DNA of 15,553 nucleotides from Nostoc sp. CHAB 5715 (GCF_020829685.1 NZ_JAIVFR010000037.1:1-15553); one strand, 5' to 3'. Shown: positions 1 through 6,455, counted from the stretch's first letter. Notes: generated from the sequence alone by a model not told the origin. Numbers and translations: made by a program.

Positions 1-988
1 GGCAGTTTTTGGAAGATTTGCAGGAATTTGGGAGTGCTGGAGTTAGCGATCGCACCCAACTTTTCGTATTGCTTATACAAATATCCAACCGTTGATAAAA
101 CTCTGGATTCTCTACATCCAGCATCAGGGGGAACACTCGACCTGCATTTTCGTTAGTCTTCTTAATTACATGGATGTCGTATTCTCGCGCATCCAATCCA
201 AGGGTGGCATAAAAGTCCTTGCGTTGGATGTCATTAAGATACATTGTCGCAAACACCGACAACAGGAAGAACCGACTCCACAGCCGTGCTTTCCAATCAT
301 TCAATATTTGCGGCTGGGATTTCATAATCGCATCAAAGAAATCGCCGTGACGGTTTTCATCTTGACACCAGTTCTCAAAGAACCGGAAGATTGGATAAAC
401 CCGGTCTTCGGGATGTGCTTCTAAATGGCGATAAATGGTGATGTAGCGCCAATAACCGATCTTCTCGGAAAGATAAGTAGCGTAGAAGATGAATTTCGGT
501 TTAAAGAAGGTATAACTGCGACTCTTAGTCAAAAATCCTAAATCTAGGGACAGATTAAAGTCCGACAAAGCTTTGTTCAAAAAGCCAGCGTGACGTGCTT
601 CATCCCGTGACATCAGGTTAAAACACTCTGCCAAGACGGGGCTTTTGCCTTTTAAGCGACGACCAAGTTCTTTATACAGTAAAAAGCCGGAAAACTCTGC
701 CGTACACGAGCGTTCTAGAAACTCAACGAACAATCGGCGAGTTTCCCCGTCAATATGATCCCAGGATTGTTCAAACTCGGCATCCCGAACAAAGTGATGG
801 CGGTTGTAGTCAGTGCGGAACTCTTCGAGAATGGCTTTTAACTCGTCTTCATTGACGGAGATATCCATCCGCGCCATTTCATCAAAATCGGTAGTATAAA
901 ACCGAGGTGTTAACAGGGTTTCTTTTGCCGGGACTTTAATCCCTGGCCGGATTTCTTCAAAGCCTGGTTTTTTAATGGAATCTACCAT
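1..988 (-). CDS. acsF: Mg-protoporphyrin IX monomethyl ester (oxidative) cyclase, partial, with a frameshift
   Basis: AcsF is the oxygen-dependent diiron enzyme that closes the isocyclic ring of chlorophyll, turning Mg-protoporphyrin IX monomethyl ester into divinyl protochlorophyllide at the thylakoid. Reading from ATG at 988-986 gives an N-terminus beginning [16 protein letters not shown], typical of cyanobacterial AcsF. Both diiron EXXH motifs are present, E130-ARH133 (RDEARHAGF) and E211-NRH214 (DENRHGDFF), and the helix-rich body runs normally to about residue 307. After N307 (codon 70-68) the frame gives a non-homologous tail, while the frame shifted by one base gives [16 protein letters not shown], the expected AcsF continuation. 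One base therefore appears missing near 66-68. The family is about 358 residues, so some 28 residues lie beyond the window edge. The indel may be a sequencing or assembly error, because this gene is essential for aerobic chlorophyll synthesis unless a second copy exists. Confidence 0.93.
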   Translation of the reverse strand, partial: MVDSIKKPGFEEIRPGIKVPAKETLLTPRFYTTDFDEMARMDISVNEDELKAILEEFRTDYNRHHFVRDAEFEQSWDHIDGETRRLFVEFLERSCTAEFSGFLLYKELGRRLKGKSPVLAECFNLMSRDEARHAGFLNKALSDFNLSLDLGFLTKSRSYTFFKPKFIFYATYLSEKIGYWRYITIYRHLEAHPEDRVYPIFRFFENWCQDENRHGDFFDAIMKSQPQILNDWKARLWSRFFLLSVFATMYLNDIQRKDFYATLGLDAREYDIHVIKKTNENAGRVFPLMLDVENPEFYQRLDICISNTKSWVRSLTPALPNSCKSSKNC

Positions 989-1024
989 GTCTTGATTGCT
1001 CTTTCATCTTTATTATCTTAAGTA

Positions 1025-1076
1025 GACCCTTTGGGGTCGGCAGTTCCTCATGGAAAACCCCCAAGACCGGACTGCC
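1025..1076 (-). promoter_or_regulatory. Possible stem-loops in the acsF upstream leader
   Basis: Just upstream of acsF the sequence can form a small hairpin (GACCC at 1025-1029 with GGGTC at 1034-1038) and a longer 6-bp pairing (GGCAGT 1039-1044 with ACTGCC 1071-1076) enclosing a C-run. On the acsF strand these would sit 36-90 nt before the start codon, so they would be in the 5' untranslated leader if transcription begins upstream of 1076. They could equally be a dispersed repeat. No convincing -10/-35 pair was found in 989-1292. Confidence 0.2.
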
Positions 1077-1292
1077 TTACCAGAAAGCCAAGGGTAATGT
1101 TCTGTTAATGCGTAACAGCCCACAATAATCCAATTGTATAAAGTTCAGTCTACCAAGGTACGGGTTAGAAATTTGTAAGCAAAAGATTAAGAGTTGCAAC
1201 AATCATTCAATATTTCTGGAACCAAAAATCGCCGATTAGTAGTCAAATAAACGTAGTTCAGCAATCAGCACTGTTACGATCAAGTAGAGTAG

Positions 1293-1520
1293 CACGTACT
1301 TCTTATATTCTCAAAGCACTGCTATCTCAGTAATTTTCCGCCAATCGAAGCGGCAGAAAGCAAAGGTGGTATTTTAACTGTCACTCAAGGCGTAAAGTTT
1401 ACGGGAGCTAGCTTTGCTGAAGTGGAAGCTACTCTCAATGAAATGTACAAATCAGATTATGTCAGAATTGATAACGACCCCAATACTGGAGCCGTTATCT
1501 ACCATTTCCATGAACTTTAA
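1293..1520 (+). pseudogene. Start-less C-terminal remnant of an unidentified protein
   Basis: A frame open from 1293 to a TAA at 1518-1520 has no usable start; its only ATG (1443) falls deep inside the conserved-looking part. The last 60 residues (from 1338) read like genuine protein: GGILTVTQGVKFTGAS, then EVEATLNEMYKSDYV, then RIDNDPNTGAVIYHF ending in HEL. The helix-helix-strand pattern and the phrase 'NDPxTGAVIYxF' recall a small winged-helix-like C-terminal module seen in cyanobacterial membrane or regulatory proteins, but I cannot name the parent gene. Upstream DNA (989-1292) shows no matching N-terminal part in any frame, so the 5' portion was lost by deletion or rearrangement. It points toward the DUF2996-like gene on the other strand. 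Confidence 0.5.
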
Positions 1521-1600
1521 ATTGTCCTTTGTCATTTGTCCTTTGTCTTTTGTAAAAAAAAACAATGACTAATGACCAATGACCAATGACCAATGACTAA
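1521..1600. repeat. Heptanucleotide short tandem repeats (STRR)
   Basis: Two facing blocks of 7-bp repeats: degenerate GTCCTTT/GTCATTT units at 1524-1552, and about five copies of (C/T)AATGAC at 1563-1597. They are separated by an A-run. Blocks like this are a hallmark of Nostoc/Anabaena intergenic DNA. The two blocks are partly complementary (GTCATTT against AATGAC), so an imperfect stem-loop is possible. The second block reaches the stop codon of the DUF2996-like gene (TAG, 1599-1597 on the minus strand), so that gene ends inside the repeat. Confidence 0.85.
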
Positions 1601-2247
1601 TTTATACCTAACCACTTTTGACCGCCTAAGCGCTGAACTAAGCCATATACCAACAAATCAAGGGTAATTTTGCGCTCATCGATTAAGAATGACTCAAGAG
1701 TGCTAGGTTTTTTGCCTTCATTACAGGAAAATCCCTTTTTCCCTTGAATATCTTCTTCTGGGAAATACAGGTTAAACTGACGCAGACCTGTTTCTTTCCA
1801 ACTGCCGATAATTTGCCAGCATTCTTCGGCGGATTCAAAGCCAGTGATTGGCACTTTCTGCTTGGCAAAAGACACCTGTAAATCTTTCACGCCTTGTTGA
1901 GCGATCGCTTTTTGTAAAGCTGGCAAGTAATCTTGCTCAATGAACTCTACAAATGGCTTATCTTCAACAGATGGGGCTTTTTCCTTTTTGGCGGCTTTAG
2001 CTGCGGGTTTTTCTCCTGTTGCGGCTGCCGGTTTTTCTCGCTTGGGTGATGCAGCAGCTGGTTTAGCAGCATTAGGATTATCTTCGGGGTTTGCAGCTTT
2101 AGGATCTGGCGTGTTAGCACTAGGAAGGTCTGTGGCTTCGGGTGAGTCTGTACTAGGAGCGTGTTCTTCAGCCACACTGGGAGCTTGTTTGTCAACTGTG
2201 CTGGGAGCTACTTCTCCCGCTTGATTGTGATTGGTTGGGTCTGCCAT
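1597..2247 (-). CDS. DUF2996-like cyanobacterial conserved protein
   Basis: A 216-residue protein in two parts. Residues 1 to about 95 are low complexity, rich in Ala, Pro, Glu and Lys with a Lys/Ala-rich stretch at 70-92, and look like a disordered linker. Residues about 97-216 form a compact domain, opening with KPFVEFIEQDYLPALQKAI and containing ITGFESAEECWQIIGSW, a Tyr-Phe-Pro-Glu-Glu strand, then FLIDERKITLDLLVYGLVQR near the C-terminus. This resembles the cyanobacterial DUF2996 family, from memory of its pattern only; the molecular role is unknown. No signal peptide or membrane segment is visible, so it is probably soluble. The ATG at 2247 begins MADPTNHNQAG, with an AAGGA about 14 nt upstream, which is a weak spacing. 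A HIP1 site lies at 2281-2288 upstream and another inside the gene at 1901-1908. Confidence 0.75.
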   Translation of the reverse strand: MADPTNHNQAGEVAPSTVDKQAPSVAEEHAPSTDSPEATDLPSANTPDPKAANPEDNPNAAKPAAASPKREKPAAATGEKPAAKAAKKEKAPSVEDKPFVEFIEQDYLPALQKAIAQQGVKDLQVSFAKQKVPITGFESAEECWQIIGSWKETGLRQFNLYFPEEDIQGKKGFSCNEGKKPSTLESFLIDERKITLDLLVYGLVQRLGGQKWLGIN

Positions 2248-2465
2248 TGCTCAGGTCAATCCTTTAATCTAGCTTTTGGAGCGATCGCTCACCTTGATGT
2301 ATCGGGTATTTTTATTTTGACATACTAATGCAGCAGGGTAAAAATAACTGTGCAGTTAGAAATTTGCTAAAACCAATATATATAAAGATGCACATAACAA
2401 GATACCCCTGTAGTCCCGCCGATGCCTTGGGGGGTAAATACAGCTGATTTCAACTTGGTGAGGTA

Positions 2466-2530
2466 CAACAATACCCCACCCGCGCTATCGCGCACCCTCC
2501 CCTTAAAAAGGGGAGGGTTGGGGAGGGGTA
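2466..2530. repeat. GC-rich dispersed hairpin repeat, copy 1
   Basis: A perfect 10-bp stem, CCCTCCCCTT (2495-2504) and AAGGGGAGGG (2508-2517), with a 3-nt loop. It is flanked outside by ACCCCACCC and GGTTGGGGAGGGG, which can extend the pairing, and a CGCG-CTAT-CGCG mini-palindrome sits at 2481-2492. A related element is at 6388-6455. These resemble the REP-like hairpins scattered between genes in Nostoc. There is no T-run next to the stem, so it is not a classical terminator. Confidence 0.75.
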
Positions 2531-2616
2531 TACCTCATGTAGTTGCAAAACGCTATGCACCCTCACAAAGAATTGGTATAAAACCAGAGGAAAAATTTGA
2601 TTGCATTTAGGTTGCG

Positions 2617-2697
2617 ATGTCTGACAAAAAGCCCAAAGCAACGGAAACGTCTCCGGCTTGGCGCTGTGCGTTTGTTTACGCCCTAGCAAAAGTCTGA
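2617..2697 (+). CDS. Possible 26-residue small protein (uncertain)
   Basis: An ATG at 2617 opens a 26-codon frame, MSDKKPKATETSPAW then a hydrophobic, amphipathic-looking end AFVYALAKV, closed by TGA at 2695-2697. What makes it worth listing is context: a strong intrinsic terminator on the same strand begins only about 40 nt after the stop (2739-2801), and no other plus-strand gene lies upstream that this terminator could serve. The ribosome binding site is poor (AGG about 6 nt before the ATG) and no promoter was recognised. The alternative is that 2617-2801 belongs to a non-coding RNA. No similarity to a known family was recognised. Confidence 0.25.
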   Translation: MSDKKPKATETSPAWRCAFVYALAKV

Positions 2698-2738
2698 TTT
2701 AGTCCTCCACAAAAGCCATTAAAGTTTTTGCAGAATCA

Positions 2739-2801
2739 GGTTAAAGGGCAAAGGAAAAGAGATGAGATTTTCTTTTTACCTTTGCGCTTTAACCTTTTTT
2801 T
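2739..2801 (+). terminator. Strong rho-independent terminator without an obvious gene
   Basis: The left arm begins GGTTAAAGGGCAAAGG at 2739 and pairs with CCTTTGCGCTTTAACC ending at 2794. That is 8 bp, one G-G mismatch and 7 more bp, then A/T pairing toward the loop. It is followed at once by a seven-T run (2795-2801). The T-run is on the plus-strand side, so it ends plus-strand transcripts arriving from the 2400-2700 region. Confidence 0.8.
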
Positions 2802-2836
2802 ATTCTTTTTGTTAAAGGTACTTTCAAGTCAACAGG

Positions 2837-3031
2837 ACTAAGACTTACGCACTGTAGAAATTAATCATGGTATGAATTTACCAAAATAGGTTTTTTCAGG
2901 CTTTTATTGAGCATTTTTTGATAGTAAATACACCCGCACTTTAGGGGTAATTAATAAATTAGCCCTAAGACAGATGTGGTCTTTTAAATCATCCTTATTG
3001 GGTATTTATTGTCAATGCGTAAGTCCTTATG
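2837..3031. mobile_element. MITE-like insertion, element 1
   Basis: A segment bounded by inverted repeats AGACTTACGCA (2841-2851) and TGCGTAAGTCC (3016-3026). The same 11-base end with one difference bounds the element at 13874-13966. No transposase ORF lies inside, as expected for a non-autonomous miniature element. It is recognised as an insertion because unit B of the tandem duplication lacks it: AACAGG at 2831-2836 and CAATAGCGATCG at 3033-3044 are separated here, but are nearly contiguous at 4665-4682. The exact ends and any target-site duplication cannot be fixed, since bases outside the inverted repeats (ACTA on the left, TTATG on the right) are also absent from unit B. Confidence 0.8.
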
Positions 3032-3334
3032 CCAATAGCGATCGCCTGCGAAGATTAAATCGTTTAATAGCTCTTAAAACAGTCGAGTGATGCTTACATA
3101 AGTGAGTAAAAATAATCAGTAGCTACTAAACTTTAACCGAGATATCATGAAATCTTAACATTACTCAAATATAGTGTTAATAAGATGATTCCAAATACAG
3201 TTTTTAACCTTAAAATTTGACTTTGAATCGGCAAATCAAAGACTCTTTTCTCTTTGTTCATTGAGCAAATAGTAACTATAACACTATTGAGTTAAGTTGT
3301 CTTAGCCTGTTTCGAGTCTAAGTTTTAGTAGTGT

Positions 3335-3363
3335 TTCAGTTGTGCAAGCTTATAGGCTATATA
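3335..3363 (+). promoter_or_regulatory. Candidate sigma-70-type promoter of Wsp-type gene A
   Basis: TTCAGT (3335-3340), a 17-bp spacer and TATATA (3358-3363), giving a leader of about 160 nt before the ATG at 3530. The paralogous unit has TTCAAT, again 17 bp, then TATATA at the same place, so the -10 and spacing are kept while the -35 varies by one base. Upstream, both copies keep a CTTTGA/TCAAAG dyad (3221-3226 and 3236-3241) that could be a binding site. Confidence 0.5.
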
Positions 3364-3462
3364 AGCAAAGTTAAAGTAATGCAAACTAGTTTTAACTTTT
3401 AGCCTGCAAAGGTTAGCTTTGTTTGTGTCGTTAAAGACTTTTAGCCAAATAGCAATTTGCAC

Positions 3463-3496
3463 ATTTGGAATGCTGCATATTTGGAATGTTCCCAAA
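3463..3496 (+). promoter_or_regulatory. Leader direct repeat and dyad, copy A
   Basis: Within the presumed 5' leader ATTTGGAATG occurs twice, at 3463-3472 and 3479-3488, exactly 16 bases apart. The second copy runs into CCCAAA so that TTTGG-AATGTT-CCCAAA forms an imperfect dyad (3480-3496). The identical arrangement is at 5121-5154 in unit B. It ends about 35 nt before the start codon and could be an RNA structure or a protein site; its function is unknown. Confidence 0.4.
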
Positions 3497-3529
3497 AGTT
3501 TAACAGTTTGAATTAAGGAGAAAATTCTC

Positions 3530-4468
3530 ATGGTTCTTTACGGCTATACCATTGGAGATGCGGATATCAATCCTAGCCAAGGTGGAGAACAATTCGCAGT
3601 TTACCGCTTCCCCATAAGCCCCCTTGCTACTACTCCCCAAAAAGTAGGCGAAATCACTGCTGCGAATATTCCTAACGCAGACCTAGAAGGTTTGGGAACT
3701 AACCCCATTACCGGAAGGGTAAGTGCGATTAACGAAGCACGTGCCTCTGATTCTACAACAGCTGGTCCTGTTATTCGGGTTAATAATGTAGATCAGCCTT
3801 TTGCTCCAGCTAGTGCGTCACCAACACCTACACCATCTGACCTACGTCGTTTTGGGTTTGACTCAGGTGCTGACTTTAATAGTAGTGCTCTATACAACAT
3901 TTCAGGGAATGGTGATACCAATAATGGGGTAGTAGGTAGCTCTCTTTATAGAATTACCACAGCTAATCCTGGAACTATTAGCCTTGTAGACGCCTTTGGC
4001 CCAGCTACTACTGCTGCACAAAGACAAGGAACTCAACCTACCAACTCTCAATTTGCCGATGGATTAGCTATCGACAATCTCAATCCTGGTTCTACTCGTG
4101 CTTTTGCTAGCGATTTCAGGACTAGTGATGGAGATGGGAACCAGCTTTATAAAGTTGATCTGCTCACTGGTCAGCTATCTGCACCGATTGCTTTGAGAAC
4201 TCCTTCAGGGCAACCTCTGAATGTCAACGAAGATTCTGGATTGGCATTTACTAACAGCGGATCTCAAAGATTGTTGGCTTTGCTGGAAAATGGTGCTGTG
4301 TATGAGATCACAGGCTACCAAGATGAACTTAATGCAACAGGTATAGGTAGTCCCACCAGACCTCCTGGCGATGGCTTTGCAACCGCCACCTTACTTGGTA
4401 ACGTTAATTTACCAAGTGCTGTAAGTGGAGCCATTGATTATGAAGGCTTTACGATTGTTAATGAATAA
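3530..4468 (+). CDS. Wsp-type (water-stress protein-like) protein, copy A
   Basis: A 312-residue protein starting MVLYGYTIGDADINPS. The published N-terminus of Nostoc commune water-stress protein, recalled as Ala-Leu-Tyr-Gly-Tyr-Thr-Ile-Gly-Glu, matches apart from the first and ninth residues, so I assign it to the Wsp family. Those proteins are abundant, acidic, released into the extracellular matrix and linked to desiccation and UV tolerance. This one is acidic, has only two lysines, and no Cys, His or Trp. Propeller-like repeated motifs are visible: GLGTNPITGRVSAINEA (about 55-71), DGLAIDNLNPG with LYKVDLLTGQLSAPI (177-220), and DSGLAFTNSGSQRL with VYEITGYQDE (235-266). There is no N-terminal signal peptide. 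The start is fixed by AAGGAG nine bases upstream and by alignment to copy B. It is a monocistronic unit with its own terminator. Confidence 0.8.
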   Translation: MVLYGYTIGDADINPSQGGEQFAVYRFPISPLATTPQKVGEITAANIPNADLEGLGTNPITGRVSAINEARASDSTTAGPVIRVNNVDQPFAPASASPTPTPSDLRRFGFDSGADFNSSALYNISGNGDTNNGVVGSSLYRITTANPGTISLVDAFGPATTAAQRQGTQPTNSQFADGLAIDNLNPGSTRAFASDFRTSDGDGNQLYKVDLLTGQLSAPIALRTPSGQPLNVNEDSGLAFTNSGSQRLLALLENGAVYEITGYQDELNATGIGSPTRPPGDGFATATLLGNVNLPSAVSGAIDYEGFTIVNE

Positions 4469-4486
4469 CAGTCGTTAGGATACTCT

Positions 4487-4528
4487 TTCTTCAACTCTTG
4501 TAAAACTACTTTTATAAGAGTTGAAGAA
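4487..4528 (+). terminator. Stem-loop after Wsp-type gene A
   Basis: TTCTTCAACTCTTGTAAAA pairs with TTTTATAAGAGTTGAAGAA across a short loop (4487-4528), with one G-U wobble in the RNA. A T-rich stretch follows about 20 nt later rather than at once. The same hairpin follows gene B. It probably ends or stabilises the 3' end of the transcript. Confidence 0.7.
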
Positions 4529-4800
4529 CGGAGCTAAAGATAAAAAAAGTTTTATTTGCTAAACTACCTGTACTTTTTGTAGAGATTAACTGTATTTTCT
4601 TTTGAAATTTATTCTATCCTCTAACCCTTTTTTAATTCTTTTTGTTAAAGGTACTTTGAAGTGAACAGGGCAATAGCGATCGCCTGCGAAGATTCAATCG
4701 TTTAATAGCTATTAAAACAGTCGAGTTATGCTTGCATCAGCCAGGGAAAACAATCAGTAGCTACTAAAACTTAACTAAATATCATCAAATCTTAACAATT

Positions 4801-4814
4801 AGAAAAGCTTTTCT
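4801..4814. repeat. Palindrome present only in unit B
   Basis: AGAAAAGCTTTTCT is a perfect 14-bp palindrome within about 21 bp that unit A lacks (compare CTTAACATTACTC at 3164-3176). It lies about 190 bp upstream of the unit B promoter. It could give copy B an extra binding site or be a neutral insertion. Confidence 0.5.
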
Positions 4815-4993
4815 TAATATTACTAAAATATAGTCTTATTAAGATGATTCCAAATACAGTTTTTAACCTTAAAATTTGACTTTGAATCGGCAAATCAAAG
4901 ACTCTTTTCTCTTTGTTCATTGAGCAAATAGTAACTAGAACAGTATTGAGTTAAGTTGTCTTAGCCTGTTTCGAGTCTAAGTTTTAGTAGTAT

Positions 4994-5022
4994 TTCAATT
5001 TTGCAAGCTTATAGGCTATATA
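4994..5022 (+). promoter_or_regulatory. Candidate sigma-70-type promoter of Wsp-type gene B
   Basis: TTCAAT (4994-4999), a 17-bp spacer and TATATA (5017-5022), collinear with the unit A promoter. The DNA from about 4843 to 4990 is almost identical to unit A, but the roughly 45 bp just after the -10 differ clearly, before identity resumes at about 5071. The leader would be about 165 nt. Confidence 0.5.
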
Positions 5023-5120
5023 AGCAAAGTAAAATAACGTAGACTAACTTTAAATCTTAGTTTGGGGAAGTTAGCTTTGTTTGTGTCGTTAAAGACTTTT
5101 AGCCAGATAGCAATTTGCAC

Positions 5121-5154
5121 ATTTGGAATGCTGCATATTTGGAATGTTCCCAAA
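5121..5154 (+). promoter_or_regulatory. Leader direct repeat and dyad, copy B
   Basis: ATTTGGAATG at 5121-5130 and 5137-5146, with the second running into TTCCCAAAA. It is base-for-base the same as the motif in unit A, although flanking leader sequence has diverged. This suggests the motif is under constraint or was homogenised by gene conversion. Confidence 0.4.
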
Positions 5155-5187
5155 AGTTTAACAGGTTTCAACAAGGAGAAAATTCTC

Positions 5188-6147
5188 ATGGTTCTTTACG
5201 GCTATACCATTGGAGATCAGGATATCAATCCTAGCCAAGCTGGAGAACAATTCGCAGTTTATCGCTTCCCCATAAGCCCCCTTGCTACTACTCCCCAAAA
5301 AGTAGGCGAAATCACTGCTGCGAATATTAATAACGCAGAACTAGAAGGTTTGGGAACTAACCCCGCTACCGGAAGGGCAAGTGCGGTTAACGAAGCGCGT
5401 GGTCCTAATACAATACCTGGTCCTGCTGTTGTCGTTAATAATGTAGATGTGCCTTTTGCTCCAGCTAGTGTGTCACCAAGACCTACACCATCCGACCTAC
5501 GTCGTTTTGGGTTTGACTCAGGTGCTGACTTTGGACGTGACTATTCAGTAGCTGGTCAACCAATTGTTCTATACAACATTTCAGGGGATGCTGAGACGCC
5601 AGTAGGAAGCTCTCTTTATAAAATTACTACAGCTAACCCTAGAACTATTAGCCTTGTAGACGGCTTTGGCGCACCTACTACTGCTGCACAAAGACAAGGA
5701 ACTCAACCTACCAACCCTGGAAAACATGCCGATGGATTAGCTATCGACAATCTCAATCCTGGTAGAACTCGCGCTCTTGCTAGTGATTTCACCAGTGGTG
5801 ATGGAGATGGGAACCAGCTTTACAAAGTAGATTTGCTCACTGGTGAGCTATCTGCACCGATTACTTTGAGAACTCCTTCAGGGCAAGCTCTGAATCTGGA
5901 CTTAGATTCTGGATTGGCATTTACTAACAGCGGATCTCAAAGATTGTTCACTTTGCTGGAAAATGGTGCTGTCTATGAGATCACAGGCTACCAAGATGAA
6001 CTTGCTGCATCAGGTCTAGGTTTAGGTAGTGCTACCGGTTCTAATGGTGCTGGCTTTGCAACCGCCCGCTTACTTGGTAACGTTAATTTACCAACTCCTA
6101 CGCCTGGAGCCATTGATTATGAAGGCTTTACGATTGTTAATGAATAA
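5188..6147 (+). CDS. Wsp-type (water-stress protein-like) protein, copy B
   Basis: A 319-residue tandem paralogue of the gene at 3530, starting MVLYGYTIGDQDINPS with AAGGAG nine bases before the ATG. The frame is also open upstream to an ATG at 5062, but that segment aligns with the non-coding leader of copy A, so 5188 is chosen. Most residues match copy A; differences concentrate in loops. Around residues 117-136 copy B has GRDYSVAGQPIV before LYNISG, where A has NSSA, and the segment after it is shorter in B. The region just before the last strand (SGLGLGSATGSNGAG) also differs. Acidic, no Cys or Trp, no signal peptide, same propeller-like motifs. It is likely a secreted matrix protein by family resemblance; the export route is unknown. 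It has its own promoter, leader and terminator. Confidence 0.8.
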   Translation: MVLYGYTIGDQDINPSQAGEQFAVYRFPISPLATTPQKVGEITAANINNAELEGLGTNPATGRASAVNEARGPNTIPGPAVVVNNVDVPFAPASVSPRPTPSDLRRFGFDSGADFGRDYSVAGQPIVLYNISGDAETPVGSSLYKITTANPRTISLVDGFGAPTTAAQRQGTQPTNPGKHADGLAIDNLNPGRTRALASDFTSGDGDGNQLYKVDLLTGELSAPITLRTPSGQALNLDLDSGLAFTNSGSQRLFTLLENGAVYEITGYQDELAASGLGLGSATGSNGAGFATARLLGNVNLPTPTPGAIDYEGFTIVNE

Positions 6148-6168
6148 CAGTCGTTAGGATACTCTTTG

Positions 6169-6204
6169 TTCAACTCTTGTAAAAGTAGTTTTACAAGAGT
6201 TGAA
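6169..6204 (+). terminator. Stem-loop after Wsp-type gene B
   Basis: A perfect 16-bp stem, TTCAACTCTTGTAAAA (6169-6184) and TTTTACAAGAGTTGAA (6189-6204), with loop GTAG. It equals the hairpin after gene A except that the A copy has a G-U wobble where this one has G-C. No T-run is directly adjacent; a GTTTTATTTG stretch follows about 25 nt on. Confidence 0.75.
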
Positions 6205-6387
6205 GAACGGAGCTAAAGAAGATAAAAAAAGTTTTATTTGCTAAACTACCTATAATTTTTGTAGAGACTAACTGGATTTTTATTTTTAAATTTATTCAAT
6301 CTATTCAATTACTTATAAAAACTTGATGCTTATGTATGAGTGCAGGGAGTTATATCATGTCCGTTTGATTGCTTACTAAATCCTAAG

Positions 6388-6455
6388 AACCCCACCCCCC
6401 CAAAGCTACGCTTCGTCTCCCCTCCCGAAGAGCGGGGAGGGGTTGGGGGTGAGGT
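6388..6455. repeat. GC-rich dispersed hairpin repeat, copy 2
   Basis: CCCCTCCC (6419-6426) pairs with GGGAGGGG (6435-6442), with outer arms AACCCCACCCCCCC and GGTTGGGGGTGAGGT. The left part includes AAAGCTACGCTTCGTCTCC, another frequent Nostoc repeat word. It is the same class as 2466-2530. The rest of the gap between the Wsp unit and the next gene (6301-6387 and 6456-6571) shows nothing else. Confidence 0.7.

Larger units (their letters stand above)
2792..4620 (+). repeat. Tandem duplication, unit A (Wsp-type transcription unit)
   Basis: Unit A begins at the T-run followed by ATTCTTTTTGTTAAAGGTAC (2802 onward) and ends just before the same motif recurs at about 4633. It contains upstream DNA with a HIP1 site, promoter, leader, Wsp-type gene and stem-loop terminator. 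Unit B (about 4621-6300) matches it collinearly over the whole length, including non-coding DNA. Unit A is longer because of a roughly 195-bp MITE-like insertion at 2837-3031. Boundaries are approximate, judged by eye. Confidence 0.85.
4621..6300 (+). repeat. Tandem duplication, unit B (Wsp-type transcription unit)
   Basis: The second copy of the duplicated unit, from about CTAACCCTTTTTTAATTC (4621) to the AT-rich tail near 6300. It carries the uninterrupted ancestral-looking junction AACAGGGCAATAGCGATCGC where unit A has the MITE-like element. Relative to unit A it has about 21 extra bases around 4798-4818. Similarity fades after about 6290, where unit A leads into unit B instead. Confidence 0.85.

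Noticed and set aside
92..424. 110-codon plus-strand frame
   Set aside because: It lies antisense to the clearly conserved acsF coding sequence and its translation has no protein-like pattern.
1521..1600. Possible CRISPR-like array
   Set aside because: The units are 7 bp and directly adjacent with no spacers; this is a typical short tandem repeat block.
1901..1908. GCGATCGC as an operator or replication signal
   Set aside because: The octamer (HIP1) recurs about ten times here, including inside genes (for example 7179, 9341, 10448, 11138 and 12408), as is usual in cyanobacterial genomes.
1940..2224. 94-codon Ala/Gly/Ser-rich plus-strand frame
   Set aside because: It is the complement of the Ala/Pro/Lys-rich region of the DUF2996-like gene; the composition follows from that strand.
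5062..5187. N-terminal extension of Wsp-type protein B by 42 residues
   Set aside because: The same DNA in unit A is interrupted and non-coding, and the AAGGAG before the ATG at 5188 is shared by both copies.
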